A stretch of DNA of 11,177 nt from Candidatus Omnitrophota bacterium (GTDB lineage Bacteria; Omnitrophota; Gorgyraeia; Gorgyraeales; Gorgyraeaceae). Position 1 is the first letter of the stretch; each line of letters begins with the position of its first letter. Positions 4,546 through 11,177 of the stretch are shown here, piece after piece. Under the pieces are notes generated by a model. That model saw nothing but the letters and a program-made list of their open reading frames with translations. It was not told the DNA's origin and searched no databases. The position numbers were made by a program, and so were the translations under genes. Location: contig JAGVFL010000145.1 in assembly GCA_020057645.1 (NCBI GenBank), forward strand, positions 1 through 11,177, written 5' to 3'.

Positions 4546-7500
4546 AAGAACTGACATAAATAAAATTTTAATAATCGGCTCAGGCCCTATCATAATAAGC
4601 CAGGCATGCGAATTTGACTATTCAGGCACTCAGGCGTGCAAGGCTTTGAGGGAAGAGGGTTTTAAGATAGTGCTTGTAAATTCTAATCCCGCCACCATCA
4701 TGACTGACCCTGAAACAGCGGACATCACTTACATAGAGCCTATTACTCCGGAGGTTTTGGAAAAGATTATCGCGAAAGAAAAACCTGACGCGCTTCTTCC
4801 TACCCTGGGAGGACAGACCGCCCTCAATACAGCCATGAGGCTTAAGGAAATGGGCGTTCTTGATAAATACAACGTAAAGATGATAGGCGCTGATTATGAC
4901 GCGATAAAAAAAGCAGAGGACAGGGATTGTTTTAAAAAGGCCATGCTTAAAATAGGCCTGGACCTTCCGAAAAGCGAAATGGCTCACAACATGGAAGAGG
5001 CAAAACGCGGCCTTGAAAAATTAGGCCTTCCCATAATTATAAGGCCGAGCTTTACTTTAGGAGGGACCGGCGGAGGCATCGCACGGACTAAAGAGGAATT
5101 TGAAAAAATAGCGGCTTTAGGCCTTCAGAACAGCATGATAGGCGAGATCCTTATAGAAGAGTCGATACTTGGCTGGAAGGAATACGAATTAGAGGTAATG
5201 AGGGATAAGAAAGATAACGTAGTCATAGTCTGCTCGATAGAAAATTTTGATCCCATGGGCATACATACGGGAGATTCGATAACTGTTGCCCCAAGCCAGA
5301 CGCTTACTGATAAAGAATATCAGAAAATGCGTAACGCGAGCCTTGCGATAATCAGGGAAATAGGGGTTGAAACAGGAGGATCAAATATACAATTTGCGGT
5401 AAATCCGAAAGACGGAAGAATAGTTGTCATAGAAATGAATCCGAGGGTTTCCAGGAGTTCCGCGCTGGCAAGCAAGGCGACGGGTTTCCCGATCGCGAAG
5501 ATTGCTGCCAAATTGGCTGTCGGATATACGCTCGACGAAATAAGAAACGATATCACAAGAGTTACCCCCGCTTCATTTGAGCCTGCAATAGATTACTGCG
5601 TGGTAAAGATCCCAAGATTTACTTTTGAGAAATTTCCTGAGGCAAAAGATATTCTCGGCATATCAATGAAATCAGTCGGCGAGACAATGGCGATAGGCAG
5701 GACGTTTAAAGAGGCTTTGCAAAAAGGGTTGAGGGGCCTTGAGATAGGCCATATCGGCCTGGATAACAAGCAATCTTACAAAAATATTCCTGATGAAAAG
5801 ATAAGGCAAAGGCTGGAAGAGCCGAATGCCTCAAGGATTTTCTACGTTAAATATGCGCTGCAGAAAGGATATAGTGTAAAAGAGATCCACGAACTTACCA
5901 AAATAGACCCGTGGTTTCTTGAGAATATAAAAGATATTGTGGATTTAGAAAAAGATATGGTTAAAGGCCTGAAACCGAAGGCCAAAGGAAAAATAAAAAC
6001 AAGAAAAAAAGGTTTGCCTATAGAATTATTGCTAAAAGCAAAACAGTATGGGTTTAGCGACGCTCAAATAGCTGAATTGACAGGCTCTAACGAGCTAGCG
6101 GTGCGTCATCATAGAAAGCGGCATTTCATAAAGGCTGTTTTCAGGCTGGTTGATACGTGCGCGGGAGAATTTGAAGCGTACACGCCTTATTATTATTCAA
6201 CGTATGAGACAAAAGACGAAGCAAGGCCTTCAAAAAGGAAAAAAATCATGATTCTCGGCGGCGGGCCGAATAGAATCGGACAGGGCATTGAATTTGACTA
6301 TTGCTGCTGCCACGCCTCGTTTGCCTTAAAAGAACTTGGGTATGAGACAATTATGGTAAATTCAAATCCTGAAACAGTCTCGACTGATTACGACACGTCT
6401 GACAAGCTATATTTTGAACCTCTTACGTTTGAAGATGTCATGAATATCATAGACAGGGAAAAGCCTGACGGAGTCATTGTCCAATTCGGAGGCCAAACGC
6501 CTCTTAACCTGGCGAGAAGACTTGAAAAACAAGGCGCGCCGATCATAGGTACGAGCGTAAAATCCATAGACATGGCTGAAGATAGGAAGAAATTTTCAAG
6601 GCTTCTCAAGAAACTTAAAATTGCCCAGCCTGAAAACGGATCTACCACTTCAATGGCCAAGGCTTTGAATATCGCGAAGAAAATAGGATTTCCTGTGCTC
6701 GTGAGGCCTTCTTATGTCCTTGGGGGCAGGGCCATGAAAATAGTTTATGACGAAAGTTCCATGCTTGAATTTATAAAAGAGGCAAAAGAGGTATCAGGAA
6801 AACACCCTATTTTAATAGATAAATTTTTAGAAGATGCCATTGAAGTAGACGTGGACGCTATTTCAGACATGGATATCACGGTAATAGGCGGGATCATGGA
6901 GCACATAGAAGAGGCAGGCATACATTCAGGGGATTCCGCCTGTGTTTTACCCCCTCATACTTTGGGCGACGACATCATAGATATTATCAGAAAATATACG
7001 CACGCAATATCGAAAGGATTAAAAGTCAAAGGGCTTTTGAACATACAGTTTGCCATAAAACAGAACACGGTATATGTCTTGGAAGTAAACCCCAGGGCTT
7101 CAAGGACAGTGCCTTTTGTGAGCAAGGCCACAGGCATCCCCCTGGCTAAAATCGCGGCTAAAGTCATGGTAGGAAAAACATTAAAAGAACTTGGTTTTAC
7201 TGAAGAGAAAAGGCCCAGCCATATCTCAGTTAAAGAATCGGTTTTGCCGTTTTCAAGATTTTCAGGGGTCGATATACTCTTGGGGCCTGAGATGAAATCC
7301 ACAGGCGAGGTAATGGGCATAGACACCTCTTTCGGAATGGCTTTTTACAAATCCCAAATAGCCGCAGGCCAGGCATTGCCGAAAACCGGCAAGGTATTTA
7401 TAAGCGTTAAAAACCAGGATAAACGCAACATAGTTTTTATCGCTAAAAAACTTGAAGACATGGGGTTTGAAATTCTCGCTACTAAAGGGACGCACAAAGC

Positions 7501-7783
7501 CCTCCGTTCAAACAATATCAAGGCAGAAGCTGTGGGAAAAATCGGGGAAGGCAGCCAAAAAATACTGGAATATATTAAAAGCGGGAAGATAAATTTAATT
7601 ATCAATACGCCTTCAGGCCAGAAAAGCCAGTCTGATTCAAAGCCTATCAGGAGCGCCGCGGTCATGCGCGGCATACCCTGCATAACCACTATATCAGGCA
7701 GCCAGGCAGCGGTTAACGGTATTGAAGCAACCTTAAAGAATGATTTTCAGGTAAAATCTATACAGGAATACTTAAATGTTTGA
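4538..7783 (+). CDS. carB: Carbamoyl-phosphate synthase large subunit, copy 1
   Basis: The start is set at ATG 4538 ([17 protein letters not shown]), because the extra 44 codons upstream in this frame lie inside carA and lack homology. This gives 1081 residues, against about 1073 for E. coli. The order is standard: first ATP-grasp half (about 1-400, with R129, R169, GGTGGG at 175-180 and H243 at E. coli positions), oligomerisation region containing [10 protein letters not shown] (538-547), second ATP-grasp half starting at [11 protein letters not shown] (about 571), and the MGS-like allosteric domain from about 950 with NTPSG at 1023. Oddities are IIISQ for the usual IIIGQ near residue 17, and a lysine-rich insertion (476-491) absent from copy 2. 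Start and carA stop overlap by 8 nt with no strong Shine-Dalgarno sequence, so translation is coupled. All core motifs are intact. Confidence 0.95.
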   Translation: MPKRTDINKILIIGSGPIIISQACEFDYSGTQACKALREEGFKIVLVNSNPATIMTDPETADITYIEPITPEVLEKIIAKEKPDALLPTLGGQTALNTAMRLKEMGVLDKYNVKMIGADYDAIKKAEDRDCFKKAMLKIGLDLPKSEMAHNMEEAKRGLEKLGLPIIIRPSFTLGGTGGGIARTKEEFEKIAALGLQNSMIGEILIEESILGWKEYELEVMRDKKDNVVIVCSIENFDPMGIHTGDSITVAPSQTLTDKEYQKMRNASLAIIREIGVETGGSNIQFAVNPKDGRIVVIEMNPRVSRSSALASKATGFPIAKIAAKLAVGYTLDEIRNDITRVTPASFEPAIDYCVVKIPRFTFEKFPEAKDILGISMKSVGETMAIGRTFKEALQKGLRGLEIGHIGLDNKQSYKNIPDEKIRQRLEEPNASRIFYVKYALQKGYSVKEIHELTKIDPWFLENIKDIVDLEKDMVKGLKPKAKGKIKTRKKGLPIELLLKAKQYGFSDAQIAELTGSNELAVRHHRKRHFIKAVFRLVDTCAGEFEAYTPYYYSTYETKDEARPSKRKKIMILGGGPNRIGQGIEFDYCCCHASFALKELGYETIMVNSNPETVSTDYDTSDKLYFEPLTFEDVMNIIDREKPDGVIVQFGGQTPLNLARRLEKQGAPIIGTSVKSIDMAEDRKKFSRLLKKLKIAQPENGSTTSMAKALNIAKKIGFPVLVRPSYVLGGRAMKIVYDESSMLEFIKEAKEVSGKHPILIDKFLEDAIEVDVDAISDMDITVIGGIMEHIEEAGIHSGDSACVLPPHTLGDDIIDIIRKYTHAISKGLKVKGLLNIQFAIKQNTVYVLEVNPRASRTVPFVSKATGIPLAKIAAKVMVGKTLKELGFTEEKRPSHISVKESVLPFSRFSGVDILLGPEMKSTGEVMGIDTSFGMAFYKSQIAAGQALPKTGKVFISVKNQDKRNIVFIAKKLEDMGFEILATKGTHKALRSNNIKAEAVGKIGEGSQKILEYIKSGKINLIINTPSGQKSQSDSKPIRSAAVMRGIPCITTISGSQAAVNGIEATLKNDFQVKSIQEYLNV
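6236..6315 (+). repeat. 80-nt tract nearly identical to 9590-9669 in the second carB
   Basis: Bases 6236-6315 match 9590-9669 at 79 of 80 positions (the difference is C6286 versus T9640), including synonymous third positions. They encode [16 protein letters not shown] onward, residues 567 on in copy 1 and 550 on in copy 2. The flanking sequence of the two genes diverges quickly on both sides. This pattern suggests a gene-conversion patch. Confidence 0.75.
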
Positions 7784-7795
7784 GAGATTTTTTCC

Positions 7796-7824
7796 TTGAC
7801 CATGGCAGTTAAATAATAGATAAT
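7796..7824 (+). promoter_or_regulatory. Predicted promoter of the second carB
   Basis: TTGACC (7796-7801) and GATAAT (7819-7824) each match the consensus at five of six bases, with a 17-bp spacer. The predicted start is near 7831, which leaves a leader of about 112 nt. It lies just after the stop codon of the first carB. Its hexamers, spacing and spacer motifs (AGTTA, terminal ATA) closely resemble the carA promoter at 3319-3347. Confidence 0.6.
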
Positions 7825-7832
7825 TATAGCCA

Positions 7833-7883
7833 ATGTTAGTCAGCAGCCATGTAAATAACAGGAAGGCGCTTCTAGTTCTATAA
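7833..7883 (+). CDS. Possible 16-codon leader peptide in front of the second carB
   Basis: An ATG at 7833 opens a 16-codon frame (MLVSSHVNNRKALLVL) that covers the left arm and loop of the hairpin at 7863-7896 and stops in its right arm. It would start about 2 nt from the predicted transcript end, so it would need leaderless initiation. Its CATGTA codons (His-Val) lie at the same distance from the hairpin and in the same frame as in the carA leader. Chance is a serious alternative for so short a frame. Confidence 0.2.
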   Translation: MLVSSHVNNRKALLVL

Positions 7884-7900
7884 CTATAAGCGCCTTTTTT
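7863..7900 (+). terminator. Intrinsic terminator between the two carB genes (candidate attenuator)
   Basis: Arms 7863-7877 and 7882-7896 pair at 14 of 15 positions (the mismatch is 7872/7887) around the loop CTAT. The GC-rich base GGCGC/GCGCC is followed by six T and then ATTTG, a classic Rho-independent terminator. It can end carA-carB transcripts. Because it also lies between a predicted promoter and the second carB, it may attenuate that gene. Confidence 0.85.
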
Positions 7901-7913
7901 ATTTGCGTAAAGA

Positions 7914-7930
7914 TGCCTAAAGATTAGGCA
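7914..7930 (+). repeat. Small hairpin just before the second carB start
   Basis: TGCCTAA (7914-7920) and TTAGGCA (7924-7930) are perfect complements around a 3-nt loop, and end 12 nt before the ATG. The right arm holds the only AGG near the start, so the hairpin could hide a weak ribosome binding site. No good Shine-Dalgarno sequence is otherwise visible. An embedded ATG (7913) opens a four-codon frame MPKD that resembles the real start MPK. Confidence 0.4.
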
Positions 7931-7942
7931 AAACATAGACTC

Positions 7943-10900
7943 ATGCCAAAGATAAAAGATATAAACAAAGTCCTGATCATAGGTTCAGGCCCGATTATCA
8001 TAGGCCAGGCCTGCGAGTTTGATTATTCAGGCACTCAGGCGTGCAAGGCATTGCGGAGAGCAGGTTATAAAATCGTGCTTGTAAATTCCAATCCAGCCAC
8101 TATTATGACAGACCCCGGAATGGCTGACCATACTTATATAGAGCCATTAACAGTAAATTCTCTTACAGCGATAATCGAAAAGGAAAGGCCTGAAGCGCTA
8201 TTGCCGAATTTAGGAGGCCAGACAGGGTTAAATCTATCAAGTGAGCTGTCTAAAAAAGGGGTTCTGGAAAAATACGGGGTAAGGATTATAGGGGTCCAGG
8301 CAGACGCTATTGAAAGAGGAGAAGACAGGATTGTATTTAAAGAGACAATGAATAAGTTAGATATCCCAATGCCTAAAAGCGCGCCTGCTTATAATGTGGA
8401 AGAGGCTCTTAAAATCGCTCATAAGCTTGGCTATCCTGTTATTGTAAGGCCTGCCTATACCATGGGCGGGACAGGAGGCGGAGCTGTTTATAACGACGCT
8501 GAGCTTGAGATTGTGGCCTCAAGGGGCATCTCTGCCAGTCTCATAGGCCAGATACTTATCGAGGAATCTGTTATAGGCTGGGAGGAATTAGAGCTGGAGG
8601 TAGTCAGGGATTCCAAGGCCAATAAGATCACAGTCTGTTTCATTGAAAACATAGATCCTATGGGGATCCATACAGGCGATTCTTTTTGCGCGGCTCCAAT
8701 GCTTACTGTAAAACCGGAACTTCAGAAAAAACTGCAGGAATATTCATATAAAATAGTAGATGCGATAGGCGTTATAGGCGGCACAAATATCCAGTTTGCG
8801 CATAATCCGGACGACGATAAAGTAGTTGTGATAGAAATCAATCCAAGGACGTCTCGCTCGTCTGCCCTTGCGTCAAAGGCGACAGGGTTCCCGATCGCGT
8901 ATGTGTCTTCCATGCTGGCGGGAGGAGACGATTTGAAAGATATCCCGTATTGGCGCGACGGCACCCTGGATAAATATACGCCTTCAGGGAATTATGTTGT
9001 TATAAAATTCGCGCGCTGGGCATTTGAGAAATTCAAAAATGTAAAAGACCAGCTCGGCACCCAGATGAAGTCAGTCGGCGAGGTAATGAGCATAGGCAAG
9101 ACTTACAAAGAGGCATTCCAAAAGGCGATCAGGAGCCTTGAGACCTCCAGGTATGGTTTAGGTTTCGCGAAAAATTTCAATAAACTGTCTTTGGATGAAT
9201 TAAAGGATCTGCTGGCATTCCCTACTTCAGAGAGGCAGTTTATAATATATGAAGCTCTTCGCAAAGGGATGAGCGTGGAAGAACTATACGAGAAAACAAA
9301 AATTCACAGGTTTTTTATAAACGAGATGAAAGAACTCGTGGAATTGGAACAGGAAATCTTGGAATATAAAGGCAAAAAACTTCCTGATAAACTTTTGATT
9401 AAAGCAAAAGAAAGCGGTTTTTCTGATAAGTATCTCAGCCAGATACTCGGGTTAAAAGAAGATGAGATCCGGCTTAGGCGCGTTAAGCTTGGAAAAGTAG
9501 AGGCATGGGAAGCAGTGCCTGTGAGCGGCGCTGACGCGGCGTATTATTTTTCCACGTACAATGCCCCTGATTCAGTAAAGGTAAGCGATAGGAAAAAAAT
9601 CATGATTCTCGGCGGCGGGCCGAATAGAATCGGACAGGGTATTGAATTTGACTATTGCTGCTGCCACGCTTCATATGCGTTAAAGGCAATGGGATATGAA
9701 AGCATCATGGTGAACTGCAATCCGGAGACTGTTTCAACCGATTATGACACGTCCGACAAATTATATTTTGAGCCTCTTACGGTAGAAGATGTTTTGAGTA
9801 TTTACAATAACGAAAAACCCATGGGCGCGATAGTCCAATTTGGCGGGCAAACCCCTCTTAATATCGCGAAAGCATTGGAAGACGCGGGCGTGAATATCCT
9901 GGGCACGTCTACCGAAAGCATTGACCTGGCGGAAGACCACGAAAGATTTGCCAAGGTAATGAAAAAAATAGGGATACTCCAGACAGAAAGCGGCATGGCA
10001 AAGACATTTGAAGAGGCGCTCAGCATTGCCAAAAAAATCGGCTATCCTCTCATGGTAAGGCCTTCATATGTTTTGGGCGGCAGGGCAATGGAAGTTGTAT
10101 ATGACGAAGAGATGCTGAAAGATTATCTGAATAAGGCTGTCGAGATATCGCCTGACAGGCCTATCCTGATAGATAAATTCCTGGAAGACGCAATGGAGAC
10201 AGAAGCGGACGCGATTTCGGACGGAGAAGAAGTGTTTATCCCGTCTATCATGGAGCACATAGAAGAAGCCGGCATACACTCCGGAGATTCCGCGTGCGTT
10301 CTGCCCCCGAAGACTATCCCCAAGAAGCATATTGAGACTATCCAAGAATATACAAAAAAGATCGCCATGGAATTAAAGGTCGTGGGCCTTATGAATATTC
10401 AATATGCGATTGCTAATGATAAGGTTTATGTTTTAGAGGCAAACCCGAGGGCATCCAGGACCGTGCCTTTAGTTTCTAAAGTCACGGGTGTTTCAATGGC
10501 AAGGATCGCCACTGAAGTAATGCTTGGCAAAAAACTGAAAGACATGAACCTGAAACAGAAAAAATATAACCATATCGGCGTAAAAGAAGCAGTGTTCCCT
10601 TTTAACATGTTCCATGAGGCAGATCCAATCTTAGGGCCTGAAATGCGCTCCACCGGAGAAGTGCTGGGCATTGCTGATTCATTCGGATTGGCGTATTACA
10701 AGGCGCAGGAAGCCTCAGGCCAGAAACTGCCAGTAAAAGGCGCTGTTCTTTTGACGGTAAGCGACAAAGATAAAAGAAAAAATATCATAGAAACGGTAAA
10801 ACGCTTCAAGGATCTCGGGTTCAGGGTTTTTGCGACAAGCGGCACGAAAAAATACCTGGAGAAAAATAAGATAGAAGTAGAGTTTATAAATAAAATGCAG

Positions 10901-11143
10901 GAAGGCCGCCCCAATATAATAGACGCGATACACAATAAAGAAATAAACCTGATCATAAATACGCCCATAGGCAAAGGCGCGGCATACGATGATTCTTATA
11001 TACGTAAAGCCGCTATAAAATATAAGATTCCTTATGTTACTACGATAGCCGCAGCCCTTGCCGCAAGCGAAGGAATAAAAGCCTATCTGGAAAATAAGGG
11101 TGGTGTAAAATCACTCCAACAATATCATAAAGAAATAGCGTGA
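7943..11143 (+). CDS. Carbamoyl-phosphate synthase large subunit, divergent copy 2
   Basis: This is a full-length 1066-residue CarB-type enzyme. R129 and H243 fall at the E. coli positions, and both ATP-grasp halves are intact, the second starting at [11 protein letters not shown] (about 554). An MGS-like domain runs from about 932 with NTPIGKG at 1006. It differs from copy 1 as a distinct subtype: SFCAAPMLTV for [10 protein letters not shown] after H243, a longer PYWRDGTLDKYTPSG segment (335-349), and AWEAVPVSGADAAYYFSTY (521-539) in place of the VDTCAxEFEA motif. It has its own promoter and an intervening terminator, a weak ribosome binding site, and no carA of its own in the window. The start is chosen because MPKxxDINK matches copy 1. 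It may serve arginine versus pyrimidine synthesis, or use another ammonia source; the sequence does not decide. Confidence 0.9.
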   Translation: MPKIKDINKVLIIGSGPIIIGQACEFDYSGTQACKALRRAGYKIVLVNSNPATIMTDPGMADHTYIEPLTVNSLTAIIEKERPEALLPNLGGQTGLNLSSELSKKGVLEKYGVRIIGVQADAIERGEDRIVFKETMNKLDIPMPKSAPAYNVEEALKIAHKLGYPVIVRPAYTMGGTGGGAVYNDAELEIVASRGISASLIGQILIEESVIGWEELELEVVRDSKANKITVCFIENIDPMGIHTGDSFCAAPMLTVKPELQKKLQEYSYKIVDAIGVIGGTNIQFAHNPDDDKVVVIEINPRTSRSSALASKATGFPIAYVSSMLAGGDDLKDIPYWRDGTLDKYTPSGNYVVIKFARWAFEKFKNVKDQLGTQMKSVGEVMSIGKTYKEAFQKAIRSLETSRYGLGFAKNFNKLSLDELKDLLAFPTSERQFIIYEALRKGMSVEELYEKTKIHRFFINEMKELVELEQEILEYKGKKLPDKLLIKAKESGFSDKYLSQILGLKEDEIRLRRVKLGKVEAWEAVPVSGADAAYYFSTYNAPDSVKVSDRKKIMILGGGPNRIGQGIEFDYCCCHASYALKAMGYESIMVNCNPETVSTDYDTSDKLYFEPLTVEDVLSIYNNEKPMGAIVQFGGQTPLNIAKALEDAGVNILGTSTESIDLAEDHERFAKVMKKIGILQTESGMAKTFEEALSIAKKIGYPLMVRPSYVLGGRAMEVVYDEEMLKDYLNKAVEISPDRPILIDKFLEDAMETEADAISDGEEVFIPSIMEHIEEAGIHSGDSACVLPPKTIPKKHIETIQEYTKKIAMELKVVGLMNIQYAIANDKVYVLEANPRASRTVPLVSKVTGVSMARIATEVMLGKKLKDMNLKQKKYNHIGVKEAVFPFNMFHEADPILGPEMRSTGEVLGIADSFGLAYYKAQEASGQKLPVKGAVLLTVSDKDKRKNIIETVKRFKDLGFRVFATSGTKKYLEKNKIEVEFINKMQEGRPNIIDAIHNKEINLIINTPIGKGAAYDDSYIRKAAIKYKIPYVTTIAAALAASEGIKAYLENKGGVKSLQQYHKEIA
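9590..9669 (+). repeat. Partner of the 80-nt carB tract
   Basis: This tract is identical to 6236-6315 except at T9640. It encodes the first motif of the second ATP-grasp half. Outside the tract the two genes differ at many synonymous sites within a few codons. Confidence 0.75.
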
Positions 11144-11165
11144 TCATAAATACACCGCGTAGGTG

Positions 11166-11177
11166 GGGTTTAAACCC
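11166..11177. repeat. 12-bp perfect palindrome at the window edge
   Basis: GGGTTTAAACCC is self-complementary and lies 22 nt after the stop codon of the second carB. With no loop it is a poor hairpin as seen, but the window ends on its last base, so a larger structure such as a terminator may continue outside. It follows CACC (11153-11156) and GGTG (11162-11165), which could also pair. Confidence 0.4.

Overview
The window reads as ordinary bacterial chromosome, moderately AT-rich by eye, with all supported genes on the + strand. An Rrf2-type regulator with cysteines, sulfide-fed cysteine synthase, a COG1900/DUF39 homocysteine-forming enzyme and a one-domain Nfu scaffold suggest an anaerobe or microaerophile living on sulfide. 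The style (AGG-rich arginine codons, Gly/Pro-rich conserved enzymes with Lys-rich linkers) would fit an uncultured Omnitrophota- or Deltaproteobacteria-like lineage. That placement is an impression, not something the sequence proves.

Layout. Bases 1-324 hold no convincing gene but contain two strong inverted repeats (26-71, 103-128), a 16-bp tandem direct repeat and a near-consensus sigma-70 promoter (255-282). A sulfur operon follows: Rrf2 regulator (325-777), cysK (789-1715) and homocysteine biosynthesis protein (1735-2940), separated by only 11 and 19 bp. Then comes a 106-bp spacer rich in palindromes and GTTACA/TGTAAC hexamers, and a 72-residue Nfu/NifU C-terminal protein (3047-3265). A second composite dyad lies just behind that gene.

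The second half is carbamoyl-phosphate synthesis: carA (3442-4545), overlapped by a first carB (4538-7783), then a separately promoted second, divergent carB (7943-11143). carA and the second carB each appear to have a promoter of the form TTGACY-N17-GATAAT, with a terminator-like hairpin starting exactly 39 nt after the last base of the -10 box and before the gene start. This looks like a pair of transcription-attenuation leaders, and both hairpins are overlapped by short possible leader ORFs.

How it works together. The first module turns sulfide into cysteine (CysK) and homocysteine (DUF39 protein) and supplies an Fe-S carrier, probably under the Rrf2 regulator. The second module makes carbamoyl phosphate for pyrimidines and arginine, with two large subunits that could serve different demands. 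I see no phage, transposase, CRISPR, tRNA or rRNA. The most notable non-coding signals are the matched car leaders, the two composite palindromes bracketing nfu, and an almost identical 80-nt tract shared by the two otherwise diverged carB genes.
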